Assembly (NCBI GenBank): GCA_934591745.1
Contig: CAKTPQ010000026.1
Coordinates: forward strand, 1-22,635
Reading direction: 5' to 3'
DNA: 22,635 bases
From: an uncultured Oscillospiraceae bacterium
GTDB lineage: Bacteria > Bacillota > Clostridia > Oscillospirales > Oscillospiraceae
Both the position numbers and the translations under genes were made by a program. Of the stretch, positions 7,255-14,531 are shown piece after piece (position 1 is the stretch's first letter; each line of letters opens with the position of its first letter). A model generated the notes under the pieces. The model had not been told where the DNA came from. It searched no databases and worked only from the letters and a program-made list of their open reading frames with translations.

Positions 7255-7947
7255 ATGGCAAAGAAACCTGTACTGACTGCCAAAGAGGCAGCGGCAATGA
7301 TCCCCGATGGCGCTACCATTATGTGCGGCGGCTTCCTGGCCTGCGGCCAGGCCCGTGCCATCGTCAAGGAGCTGGTAGCCCGCGGCACCAAGGATCTGAC
7401 CCTGATCGCCAACGACATGGGCCGCGCCACCGGTCCTAAGGGTGAGGAGTTCTTCGGCATCGCGGAGCTGATCCACAATCATCAGGTCAAGCGCGTGATC
7501 GCCACCCACGTCGGCATGACCCCCGAGGTCGGCCAGCAGCACACCGAGGGTACGCTGGAGGTCAACCTGCTGCCTCAGGGTACGCTGGCTGAGTGCATCC
7601 GCGCTGCCGGCGCCGGTCTGGGCGGCGTGCTGACCCCCGTGGGCATCGACACGCTGGTGGAGGAGAGCCCCTTCTGCATGGGTCGTCAGACCATCGACGG
7701 CAAGGACTACCTGCTGATGAAGCCCATCCACGCCGATTTCGCCCTGCTGGGTGCCTACAAGTGCGATGAGTACGGCAACTGCTGGTACAAGGGCACCATG
7801 CGCAACTTCAACGTTGTCATGGCCACCGCCGCTGACACCGTCATCGCCGAGTGCGAGTACATCGTTCCCGTGGGCGACATCGAGCCCGAGAACATCCATA
7901 CCTACGGTATGTGCGTTGACTACATCGTGGAAGGAGACAGAAAGTAA
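7255..7947 (+). CDS. atoD: Butyryl-CoA:acetoacetate CoA-transferase, subunit A
   Basis: This 230-residue family I CoA-transferase alpha subunit works with the next gene. In lysine fermentation the pair moves CoA from butyryl-CoA to the acetoacetate made by Kce, giving butyrate and acetoacetyl-CoA (EC 2.8.3.9). Family features are the N-terminal IPDGATIMCGGFLACGQ glycine-rich segment, GMTPEVGQQ, and LPQGTLAECIRAAGAG. The ATG at 7255 is chosen because AAGGAGG at 7241-7247 is ideally spaced. An upstream in-frame ATG at 7204 lies within the structured leader and lacks a ribosome site. Its stop overlaps the next start by one base (TAATG), coupling the two subunits. Other acyl-CoA specificities, such as acetate or beta-keto acids, cannot be excluded by sequence. 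Confidence 0.9.
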   Translation: MAKKPVLTAKEAAAMIPDGATIMCGGFLACGQARAIVKELVARGTKDLTLIANDMGRATGPKGEEFFGIAELIHNHQVKRVIATHVGMTPEVGQQHTEGTLEVNLLPQGTLAECIRAAGAGLGGVLTPVGIDTLVEESPFCMGRQTIDGKDYLLMKPIHADFALLGAYKCDEYGNCWYKGTMRNFNVVMATAADTVIAECEYIVPVGDIEPENIHTYGMCVDYIVEGDRK

Positions 7948-8615
7948 TGGAAAAGTCCGAGATCAAAGGCTTTATTGCCAAGCGCTGCGCCAAAGAGCTG
8001 AAGAACGGCGACGTCGTGAATCTGGGCATCGGCCTGCCCACCCTGATCCCCAACTATCTGCCTGAGGGCGTTGAGGTGATCATCCATGCTGAGCTGGGTA
8101 TCGTCTCCGCCGGCGTGTCCCCCAAGGAGGGCGACGCCAACTACGATCCCTACCACGTTGTGGATGCCGGCGGCAACCCCTCCTCCGTGGCTTACGGCGG
8201 CGGCTTCATCGACTCCGCCACCAACTTCGGCCTGATCCGCGGCGGTCATGTGGACGCCTGCTTCCTGGGCGCTCTGGAGGTTGACGCCGAGGGCAATCTG
8301 GCCAACTGGATCATCCCCGGCAAGAAGATGCCCGGCATGGGCGGCGCCATGGATCTGTGCGTCGGCGCCAAGCACTGCATCGTCTGCATGGAGCACACCG
8401 CCAAGGGCAACCCCAAGATCTTCGAGAAGTGCCGTCTGCCCCTGACCGCTTCCCACTGCGTGAACAAGATCATCACCGAGATGTGTGTGTTCGAGGTCAC
8501 CAAGGACGGTCTGCTGATGACCGAGATCAACCCCGAGTTCACCGTGGACGATGTGAAGGCCGCTACCGCCGCGCCCTTCGCCGTTGCCGCTGACCTCAAG
8601 AGCATGATCGACTGA
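7947..8615 (+). CDS. atoA: Butyryl-CoA:acetoacetate CoA-transferase, subunit B
   Basis: This is the beta subunit (222 residues) of the CoA-transferase, carrying the catalytic glutamate that forms the enzyme-CoA thioester. The glutamate is Glu49 in IIHAELGIVSAG. The common family signature there is S-E-N-G, so the flanking residues (A-E-L-G) are unusual although the essential Glu and following Gly remain. The GDVVNLGIGLPTLIPNYL segment (residues 21-38) and the MGGAMDLCVGAK segment are typical of the family. It begins within the atoD stop codon and is followed by a very strong terminator. Its position beside the lysine operon supports the butyrate-releasing role. Confidence 0.9.
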   Translation: MEKSEIKGFIAKRCAKELKNGDVVNLGIGLPTLIPNYLPEGVEVIIHAELGIVSAGVSPKEGDANYDPYHVVDAGGNPSSVAYGGGFIDSATNFGLIRGGHVDACFLGALEVDAEGNLANWIIPGKKMPGMGGAMDLCVGAKHCIVCMEHTAKGNPKIFEKCRLPLTASHCVNKIITEMCVFEVTKDGLLMTEINPEFTVDDVKAATAAPFAVAADLKSMID

Positions 8616-8628
8616 TCTGCCCTTACCG

Positions 8629-8679
8629 AAAAGAGCAAAAAGAAAAGGCCCTTTGGGCCTTTTCTTTTTGCTCTTTTTT
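8629..8679. terminator. Bidirectional terminator between atoA and metI
   Basis: A perfect 23-bp stem (8629-8651 with 8655-8677) has a TTT triloop, and T residues run through 8679 on the + strand. The A-rich 5' arm gives a T run on the - strand as well. The metI stop codon (8678-8680) lies at its edge, so the element serves both convergent units. Confidence 0.93.
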
Positions 8680-9379
8680 ACTTTTTCAGACGCTTGTCGC
8701 ACTTCTTACTCAGCCAGGTGCCCAGACTCTGGAACACCTGCACCAGCAGCACCAGAATGACCACCGCTACCAGCATCACCAGATACTTGTACCGGTAGTA
8801 GCCGTAGTCGATGGCGATCTTGCCCAGACCGCCGCCGCCGATGATGCCGCTCATGGCGGAGTAACCCAGAATGGTGGTCAGTGCGATGGTCACGTTCTGG
8901 ATGAGGGAGGGCACGCTCTCCGGGATCATCACCTTGCAAATGATCTGCATGGGCGTGGCGCCCATGCTCTGGGCAGCCTCGATGATGTTGCCGTCCACCT
9001 CCCGGAGACTGCTCTCCACCAGACGCGCCACAAAGGGGAAGGCCGCTGCCACCAGCGGAACGATGGTGGCTGTGGTGCCCACGGCGGTGCCGATGAGCAG
9101 GCGGGAAAGGGGGAACACCATGATCATCAGGATCAGGAACGGGATGGAGCGCAGCAGGTTGATGATGACGTTCAGCACCTGCATGAGCCAACGGGGGAGG
9201 GGCAGCACGCCGTTTTTCTCGCCTGCCACCAGCAGCACACCCAAGGGCAGACCGATGACCAGCGACAGCGCCGTGCTCACCACGGTGACATAGAACGTCT
9301 CCCACACGGCGAAAGGCAGGGTGGGCAGCGCGGTCAGCAGATCCTGCACGGACTGCGGGGAAAACAGATCGTTGTACAT
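8678..9379 (-). CDS. metI: Methionine ABC transporter permease
   Basis: This inner-membrane permease of the D/L-methionine importer has 233 residues from the ATG at 9379. Five or so hydrophobic segments are visible, with the ABC permease EAA loop in EAAQSMGATPMQIICKVMIP. The GYSAMSGIIGGGGLGKIAI segment near the C-terminus is typical of MetI. A GTG at 9385 would overlap the metN stop by 4 bp, but AGGAGG is only 4 nt from it and about 10 nt from the ATG, so the ATG is preferred. It is the last gene of the metQ-metN-metI unit and ends at the shared terminator. Confidence 0.93.
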   Translation of the reverse strand: MYNDLFSPQSVQDLLTALPTLPFAVWETFYVTVVSTALSLVIGLPLGVLLVAGEKNGVLPLPRWLMQVLNVIINLLRSIPFLILMIMVFPLSRLLIGTAVGTTATIVPLVAAAFPFVARLVESSLREVDGNIIEAAQSMGATPMQIICKVMIPESVPSLIQNVTIALTTILGYSAMSGIIGGGGLGKIAIDYGYYRYKYLVMLVAVVILVLLVQVFQSLGTWLSKKCDKRLKK

Positions 9380-9381
9380 AC

Positions 9382-10380
9382 TCACTCCACCTCCTCTACC
9401 TGTACGTTGGCCACGTTGTGGATAAACGCCACGGCCTTGTCGAACTGACTGCTGGGAATACCCAGCATCATGCTGCCGTAGACCTTTTCAGACAGCTTCT
9501 GGGTGCTGGCGGAGATGACGTTGCAGAAAATGCCCTCCTCCGCCGCCAGCCGGGCGATCAGGGGGATGCTGGTGGTCTTGCTGTCCTTGAACACCAGCCG
9601 CACCAGCTTCTCCTCCGCCGGGTCGTACACCTGTGCGTCGGCGCCGCCGGGGAACACCAGACGGCGCCCGGCCGCGGACTTGGGCGCGGCGAACACCGTG
9701 CCCACCAGCCCAGCCTCCGCCACCTGGCCCTCGTCCAGAATGGCCACATGGCTGCAGATCTCCTTCACCACGCTCATCTGGTGGGTGATGACCACCACGG
9801 TGATGTTCAACTTCCGGTTGATATCCCGGATCAGCTCCAGGATCTGCCGGGTGGTGTTGGGGTCCAGCGCGGAAGTAGCCTCGTCGCACAGCAGCACCTT
9901 AGGGTGTGTGGCCAGCGCACGGGCGATGGCGATGCGCTGCTGCTGGCCGCCGGACAGCTGGGCCGGATAGGCGTCCGCCTTGTCGGGCAGACCCACCAGC
10001 TCCAGCAGCTCTTTGGCCCGCTGCTCGGCTTCGCTCCGCTTTACGCCTGCCAGCTCCATGGGGAAGCACACGTTCCGCAGGCAGGTGCGCTGCATCAACA
10101 GATTGAACCGCTGGAAGATCATGGTGATCTCCCGCCGCGCCGCCCGCAGTTGGGCGGGGGTCATGGTGTCCAGCCGCTGGCCGTTGACGATGATCTCGCC
10201 GCTGGTAGGCTTCTCCAGCAGGTTGATGCACCGCACCAGCGTGCTCTTGCCGGCGCCGGACATACCGATGATGCCGTAGATGTCGCCGTCCTCAATGGTC
10301 AGGGAGACGTCCTTGAGAGCGTCTACCCCGCCGGATGTACCGGCATCAAATGTCTTGCTGACATGCTTCAGTTCGATCAC
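9382..10380 (-). CDS. metN: Methionine ABC transporter ATP-binding protein
   Basis: This 332-residue ATPase energises methionine import. The N-terminal ABC domain has Walker A GMSGAGKST (about residues 39-47), the signature LSGGQQQR, Walker B VLLCDEATSALD and the H-loop VVITHQM. The C-terminal 80 or so residues form a NIL domain, the regulatory methionine-binding domain of MetN, which mediates trans-inhibition by internal methionine. This domain separates it from amino-acid ABC ATPases of other specificities. The start is GTG at 10380, with AGGAGG 9 nt away (10390-10395). Only 22 bp separate it from metQ. Confidence 0.95.
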   Translation of the reverse strand: MIELKHVSKTFDAGTSGGVDALKDVSLTIEDGDIYGIIGMSGAGKSTLVRCINLLEKPTSGEIIVNGQRLDTMTPAQLRAARREITMIFQRFNLLMQRTCLRNVCFPMELAGVKRSEAEQRAKELLELVGLPDKADAYPAQLSGGQQQRIAIARALATHPKVLLCDEATSALDPNTTRQILELIRDINRKLNITVVVITHQMSVVKEICSHVAILDEGQVAEAGLVGTVFAAPKSAAGRRLVFPGGADAQVYDPAEEKLVRLVFKDSKTTSIPLIARLAAEEGIFCNVISASTQKLSEKVYGSMMLGIPSSQFDKAVAFIHNVANVQVEEVE

Positions 10381-10402
10381 GGACGTCTCCCTCCTTTCCC
10401 GG

Positions 10403-11293
10403 TTACTTGCTCAGCGCGTCCAGCGTGGTCTGCTTGCCGCCGTACAGGCCCATGGGCTCCACATGGACAGCGGAGATGGAGGCGATGTGAGTGCCGTTCT
10501 GGGCGTTGAAGTCCTCCAGATAGGGCAGGTGCTGGAAGTAGTTGGCGTCCACGGTGCCGTCGTCAACAACGGTGTTGGGCACCACATAGTCGTTGTAGGT
10601 CTGGATGTCCAGCGTGATGTCCTTGGCGGCCAGGATCTCCTTGGCGACCTCCAGGATCTCGGCGTGGGGCGTGGGGGAGGCGGCGATGGTGATGGTCTGG
10701 CCCTTCAGGGCGTCGTAGTCCACGCTGGCGTCATAGCCGTCGGTGGGATTCTCCACCACGGAGATGACGGAGCCGTTGTAGGTCTCGCTGATGTAGTCGG
10801 CAACCTGCTTGCTCTCCAGAGCGGCCTTCAGGGCCAGGATCTTGGGCTCGTTCTCGCTGCCTTCCTTGACGGCCAGAATGTTGGCGTAGGCAGAGGCGCT
10901 GCCCTCGATGAGCAGAGAGTCGGTGACGGGGTTCAGGCCGGCATTGATGGCGTAGTTGCTGTTGATGACAGCGTAGTCCAGATCGGGCAGCATGTTGGGC
11001 AGCTGGGCGGCCTCAGCCTCCACGATCTCCACGTTGTAGGGGTTGTCCACGATGTCGTTCTTGGTGGCGGTGATGCCGGCGCCATCGGCCAGCTTGATGA
11101 TGCCGTTTTCCTGCAGCAGCAGCAGGGCGCGGGCCTCGTTGGTGGTGTCGTTGGGGACGCCGATCTTGACGGTGGTCTTGGTGTCGCCGCTGTTGTCGGC
11201 GTTGTTGTCCTTACCGCCGCAGGCCGTCAGGCTCAGGGCCAGGATCAGGGTCAGGGCCAGAGCGGCCAGACGGGTGAAATAGTTATGTTTCAT
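10403..11293 (-). CDS. metQ: Methionine-binding lipoprotein of the MetNIQ importer
   Basis: This 296-residue NlpA/MetQ-family substrate-binding lipoprotein captures methionine outside the membrane for MetNI. The N-terminus is a lipoprotein signal peptide with a hydrophobic core and the lipobox LTAC-GG; cleavage and lipidation are expected at that Cys. The mature domain starts near VKIGVPNDTTNEARALLLLQ, as in MetQ proteins. The ATG at 11293 is preferred over one at 11299 because GGAG (11302-11305) is 8 nt from it but only 2 nt from the other. It is the first structural gene after a long leader with a Met-rich ORF and a terminator. Confidence 0.93.
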   Translation of the reverse strand: MKHNYFTRLAALALTLILALSLTACGGKDNNADNSGDTKTTVKIGVPNDTTNEARALLLLQENGIIKLADGAGITATKNDIVDNPYNVEIVEAEAAQLPNMLPDLDYAVINSNYAINAGLNPVTDSLLIEGSASAYANILAVKEGSENEPKILALKAALESKQVADYISETYNGSVISVVENPTDGYDASVDYDALKGQTITIAASPTPHAEILEVAKEILAAKDITLDIQTYNDYVVPNTVVDDGTVDANYFQHLPYLEDFNAQNGTHIASISAVHVEPMGLYGGKQTTLDALSK

Positions 11294-11411
11294 GTTCATG
11301 TCTCCTTTTCAAATATGGTTTGAAGGAATATATGATCTTGCTGACGGCGCGCCGCGGGACTGTGCACGTGCCCCGCTGCCCGCCGGAACAAACGAAAGAG
11401 ATGTGCCGGGC

Positions 11412-11449
11412 AAAATAAAAACAGCGGCAGGTCGATCGACCTTCCGCTG
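11412..11449 (-). terminator. Leader terminator (attenuator) upstream of metQ
   Basis: Reading the - strand, CAGCGG (11449-11444) pairs with CCGCTG (11427-11422) and AGGTC (11442-11438) with GACCT (11433-11429). The loop is GATC, followed by TTTTTATTTT (11421-11412). It lies between the metQ promoter and metQ, after the Met-rich leader ORF, so it must be bypassed for transporter expression. Confidence 0.88.
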
Positions 11450-11470
11450 CTTGTTCACACACCGGCTTTT

Positions 11471-11590
11471 TCAAGCCGTCAAACAGTTTTTGGAAAGCAA
11501 CCGATCATTTTGGGCGCGCAGAAACATGCACATGGACATCATACCCATGCACATCTCGCACATCATCATAGCCGTGCTGCGACGCTTCAT
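11471..11590 (-). CDS. Methionine-rich leader peptide of the metQNI operon
   Basis: This 39-codon ORF reads MKRRSTAMMMCEMCMGMMSM (first 20 residues), continues CMFLRAQND and ends at TGA 11473-11471. Ten residues are Met and nine of these fall in codons 8-22; Cys codons 11, 14 and 21 are interspersed. An excellent AGGAGG (11604-11599) is 8 nt upstream of the ATG, and a consensus promoter lies just before it. An upstream in-frame ATG at 11659 lies inside the -35 element, so it is not the start. Shortly after its stop comes the leader terminator and then metQ. The arrangement is that of a classical amino-acid leader peptide, where scarcity of charged Met-tRNA would stall ribosomes and favour read-through. 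A stand-alone Met/Cys-rich metal-binding peptide is the alternative. I know of no named family. Confidence 0.8.
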   Translation of the reverse strand: MKRRSTAMMMCEMCMGMMSMCMFLRAQNDRLLSKNCLTA

Positions 11591-11600
11591 GCTGCTTTCC
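11491..11600 (-). promoter_or_regulatory. Mutually exclusive pairing segments of the met attenuator (segments 1 and 2; segment 3 at 11446-11452)
   Basis: On the - strand, segment 1 GGAAAGCAGC (11600-11591) can pair with segment 2 GTTGCTTTCC (11501-11492) over 10 bp with one G-U. Segment 2 can instead pair with segment 3 AAGCAGC (11452-11446) over 7 bp with one G-U. Segment 3 includes part of the terminator 5' arm (11449-11444). Segments 1 and 3 share AAGCAGC. This is the 1:2, 2:3, 3:4 logic of ribosome-mediated attenuators. A small hairpin around the leader stop (CGGCTT with AAGCCG, loop GAAA) lies between segments 2 and 3. Confidence 0.6.
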
Positions 11601-11630
11601 TCCTCACTGTATTTTGCCGAAGCTGGGCGC

Positions 11631-11659
11631 ATCATAACGCTTTTGACTGCAAATGTCAA
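11631..11659 (-). promoter_or_regulatory. Promoter of the metQNI leader
   Basis: On the - strand, -35 TTGACA (11659-11654) and -10 TATGAT (11636-11631) have the ideal 17-bp spacing. The start near 11624 gives a leader of roughly 330 nt before metQ. No S-box or T-box conserved motifs were seen in that leader. Confidence 0.88.
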
Positions 11660-11747
11660 CCCTTTTTTCGCGTTTCTGCATTTTTTCCAAAAAACCTACA
11701 TATGCCGTAGGCGTTTTCGTGCCATCTGCCATAGCATAACTTTTGGG

Positions 11748-11775
11748 TTGCACAAACCACAAGAGGGTGTATAAT
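11748..11775 (+). promoter_or_regulatory. Promoter of glyA
   Basis: The -35 TTGCAC (11748-11753) and -10 TATAAT (11770-11775) are separated by 16 bp, pointing to a start near 11782. It diverges from the metQ promoter. A short inverted repeat CCTAC-N7-GTAGG (11695-11711) lies between the two and could be an operator. Confidence 0.8.
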
Positions 11776-11807
11776 AATACGAAATGAACCACAACAGGGA
11801 AGGGGAG

Positions 11808-13007
11808 ATGACTGTGTCATCCCGTGTTTTTGACTTTATCGCGCAGGAGGAACTGCGGCAGAAGACTACCGTGGAGCTTATCGCCAGCGAGAATTTTGCC
11901 AGCGCGGACGTGCTTCGGGCGGTGGGAAGCTGCCTGACCAACAAGTATTCCGAGGGCTATCCCGCCCGCCGCGTCATGGGTAACCAGGGCCGCTATTATG
12001 GCGGCTGTCATGTGGTGGATGAGCTGGAGGAGTACTGCATCGCCAAGTGGAAGGAGGTCTTTGCCACCGACTACCATGTGAACGTCCAGCCTCACAGCGG
12101 CTCATCGGCCAATCTGGCCGCGTATATGGCGCTGCTGCAGCCCGGCGACACGGTGCTGTCCATGAGCCTGGCCAACGGCGGGCATCTGACCCACGGCTCG
12201 CCAGTGAACTTCTCCGGCAAGCTGTACGATCTCCACTTCTACGATGTGGACGCCGACGGCTTCATTGATTATGACAATATGGTACGCATGGCCCGGACGC
12301 TGCGGCCCAGGCTCATCATTGCCGGTGCGTCGGCGTACAGCCGCATCATCGACTTTACCCGCTTTGCCGACGCCGCCAGGGAGGTGGGGGCGTATTTCAT
12401 GGTGGACATGGCCCACATCGCAGGGCTTGTGGCGGCGGGGGAGCACCCCAGCCCCTTTGGCCTGGCGGATATCATCACCTCCACCACTCACAAGACGCTG
12501 CGCGGTCCCCGGGGCGGCCTGATCTTCTGCCGTCCGGAGCTGGCGAAGAAGGTGGACAGTGCTGTGTTTCCCGGCATGCAGGGCGGCCCGCTGCAGCACG
12601 TTATCGCCGGTAAGGCCGTGGCGGCGGAGGAGGCTCTGACCCCGGCTTACCGTGCCTACGCCCGCCATGTGGTGGAAAACTGCAAGGCCATGGCGGCAGA
12701 GTTTGTGGCTATGGGCTACCATGTGGTCACCGGCGGCACCGACAACCATCTGTTCCTGCTGGATCTGACGGACACCGGCCTCACCGGCAGGGAGGTGCAG
12801 GAGGCGTTGGACACCTGCGGCATTACCCTGAACAAGAACTGCGTTCCCGGCGACAGGCGTCCGCCGTCCCAGACCAGCGGCGTCCGCATCGGCACCGCCG
12901 CCATGACCACCAGGGGCTACACGGCGGAGGACTTCTGCCGCGTCGCCCGCCGCATCGACGAGGTGATCCGGGGCATGATGGCGGAAAGGTCCGCCGCGCA
13001 GGCTTGA
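11808..13007 (+). CDS. glyA: Serine hydroxymethyltransferase
   Basis: This PLP enzyme (399 residues) interconverts serine and glycine with tetrahydrofolate, supplying 5,10-methylene-THF (EC 2.1.2.1). The PLP lysine lies in [13 protein letters not shown], at Lys229 when counted from this start, the same number as in E. coli Gly[14 protein letters not shown] and SVMANGG-like ([19 protein letters not shown]) segments are conserved. The ATG at 11808 is preceded by GGGAAGGGGAG. An in-frame ATG at 11784 is only a few bases from the predicted transcription start and lacks a ribosome site, so it is rejected; a GTG at 11814 remains possible. It stands alone between its promoter and a terminator, back to back with the methionine transport unit, which fits its one-carbon role. 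Confidence 0.96.
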   Translation: MTVSSRVFDFIAQEELRQKTTVELIASENFASADVLRAVGSCLTNKYSEGYPARRVMGNQGRYYGGCHVVDELEEYCIAKWKEVFATDYHVNVQPHSGSSANLAAYMALLQPGDTVLSMSLANGGHLTHGSPVNFSGKLYDLHFYDVDADGFIDYDNMVRMARTLRPRLIIAGASAYSRIIDFTRFADAAREVGAYFMVDMAHIAGLVAAGEHPSPFGLADIITSTTHKTLRGPRGGLIFCRPELAKKVDSAVFPGMQGGPLQHVIAGKAVAAEEALTPAYRAYARHVVENCKAMAAEFVAMGYHVVTGGTDNHLFLLDLTDTGLTGREVQEALDTCGITLNKNCVPGDRRPPSQTSGVRIGTAAMTTRGYTAEDFCRVARRIDEVIRGMMAERSAAQA

Positions 13008-13022
13008 GACGACCTTAAACGT

Positions 13023-13063
13023 GCAAAAAGTATCCCACGGCGCTGCCGTGGGATACTTTTTGC
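13023..13063. terminator. Bidirectional terminator between glyA and the MATE gene
   Basis: A perfect 19-bp stem (13023-13041 with 13045-13063) has a GCT triloop. The A5/T5 tracts in the stem give a T run in either direction. It lies between two convergent genes. Confidence 0.9.
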
Positions 13064-14383
13064 TTATTCTGCGTTTTTTTGCAGGAACCGCCGCAGGAAC
13101 CACACGGCCATCACCGCGCACAGCGCCTCGGAGATCACCGGCGCGAACCAGATGGCGCTGCCGCCGACGGCGTAGGCCAGCACCACCAGCGCTGTGGCCT
13201 GGAACAGCAGGCCACGGCCCACGGAGATGGAGATGGCGCCCCTGGGCTGCTCCACAGCCGTCAGGAAGCCGCCCATCAGGATATTGCCGCCCACCAGCAG
13301 GTAGCTCAGGCCGTACCGCCGCAGCGCGCCCGCCGCGCTGCCCAGCAGCTCCGGCTTTTCCGCGCCGAGGAAGATCCCGGCGATCTGGGGGGCAAAGATC
13401 ATCACACCGGCGAAGATCACCGCCGTCATGATGCCCACCGCCGTAAAGCCGTACCGCAGCAGCTTTTTGTAGCCCGCCGCGTCCTCCTTGCCATAGTGGT
13501 AGCTGACCAGCGGCTGGCTGCCCTGCGAAATGCCCAGCATGGTATTGACGATCAGCGTATTGACATAGGCGATGATGGTGTAGCTCACCAATCCGTCGTC
13601 GCCCAGACACTGTAAGATGATGCGGTTGAACAGGAAGATCATCACGCCGTTGCACAGCTCGGTGACGCCGTCGGCCACGCCGATGGGCAGCAGCCGCTTG
13701 TAGATGCTCCAGTCCATTTTGAACCGCACCAGATGGAACGTGTTGTGCCCCCGCAGGAAGTGGGTCAGATAGATGACGCAGGTCAGCAGCTGGGAAAGCC
13801 CGGTGGCCACGGCCGCGCCCCAGACGCCCCAGTTCAGCACAAAGATGGCCAGATAGTCCAGCACGCAGTTGGTCAGGCACCCGATGATGACCGTCAGAAT
13901 GGCCAGCTTGGGGTAGCCGTCGGTCTTGATGAGCACCTCCATGTTGTAGGACACGATGAAGCACACGGCAAAGGGGGCCAGACCCTTGAGATAGTCGACG
14001 GTGTAGGGCAGCGTCACGCCCCGTGCACCCAGCAGCCGGGCGAACGGCTCCAGAAATACGAACACCAGCACGGAGATGGTCAGGCCGATAGCCACCAGCA
14101 GCGCCAGATTCTGGGAAAACAGGCCGTTGGCCTTTTCGCCCTGCTCCTGTCCGAGGTAGATGGCGATGATGGTGCTGCTGCCCACGGCGAAGATGATGGC
14201 AATGGAGAACAGCACATTGGTGAAGGGCACCGCCAGATTCACGGCGGACATGGCATATTCGCCCACGCCCTTGGCCACGAACAGACCGTCCACGATGGAG
14301 TACAGCGAGAACACCATCAGGGACGCCACGGTGGCCGCGATGAAATGGAGAAACTGGGAGAGCAGACTGCGCTCATTGAGCAT
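13064..14383 (-). CDS. MATE family multidrug/Na+ efflux protein
   Basis: This 439-residue integral membrane protein belongs to the MATE family of cation-coupled drug and toxin exporters. It has about twelve hydrophobic segments in two homologous halves, and the N-terminal SLYSIVDGLFVAKGVGEYAM segment is typical of the MepA/DinF-like branch. The second half contains NTLIVNTMLGISQGSQPLVSYHYG, another hallmark (the GSQPLVSYNYG-type motif). The ATG at 14383 has only a modest AAGGA about 12 nt upstream. Substrate cannot be predicted. It diverges from a PhzF-family gene with adjacent promoters, so the two may be regulated together. Confidence 0.92.
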   Translation of the reverse strand: MLNERSLLSQFLHFIAATVASLMVFSLYSIVDGLFVAKGVGEYAMSAVNLAVPFTNVLFSIAIIFAVGSSTIIAIYLGQEQGEKANGLFSQNLALLVAIGLTISVLVFVFLEPFARLLGARGVTLPYTVDYLKGLAPFAVCFIVSYNMEVLIKTDGYPKLAILTVIIGCLTNCVLDYLAIFVLNWGVWGAAVATGLSQLLTCVIYLTHFLRGHNTFHLVRFKMDWSIYKRLLPIGVADGVTELCNGVMIFLFNRIILQCLGDDGLVSYTIIAYVNTLIVNTMLGISQGSQPLVSYHYGKEDAAGYKKLLRYGFTAVGIMTAVIFAGVMIFAPQIAGIFLGAEKPELLGSAAGALRRYGLSYLLVGGNILMGGFLTAVEQPRGAISISVGRGLLFQATALVVLAYAVGGSAIWFAPVISEALCAVMAVWFLRRFLQKNAE

Positions 14384-14433
14384 TTTGGATGAAATTCCTT
14401 TCTTTTTGATTTCCTGTTGGGCTATACAATTCT

Positions 14434-14462
14434 ATTCTAACGAAAAAAAGCCTGTCTGTCAA
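14434..14462 (-). promoter_or_regulatory. Promoter of the MATE gene
   Basis: On the - strand, -35 TTGACA (14462-14457) and -10 TAGAAT (14439-14434) are 17 bp apart. The -35 is only 6 bp from the -35 of the divergent phzF-like promoter. Confidence 0.78.
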
Positions 14463-14468
14463 ATCTAC

Positions 14469-14497
14469 TTGCCGTTAAGAGCAGGACAGTATATAAT
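14469..14497 (+). promoter_or_regulatory. Promoter of the PhzF-family gene
   Basis: The -35 TTGCCG (14469-14474) and -10 TATAAT (14492-14497) are 17 bp apart, back to back with the MATE promoter. Confidence 0.78.
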
Positions 14498-14531
14498 CAT
14501 CTTAATTAAAAAAACTGTGGAGGTATGCCCT

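Noticed and set aside
10280..11323. A 347-residue + strand frame opposite metQ
   Set aside because: Antisense shadow of the lipoprotein gene; metQ has a clear signal peptide, ribosome site and family match.
11294..11624. SAM (S-box) riboswitch or Met T-box before metQ
   Set aside because: Neither the S-box conserved core nor the T-box GGTGG-containing sequence was seen; the leader is better explained by the Met-rich ORF and terminator.
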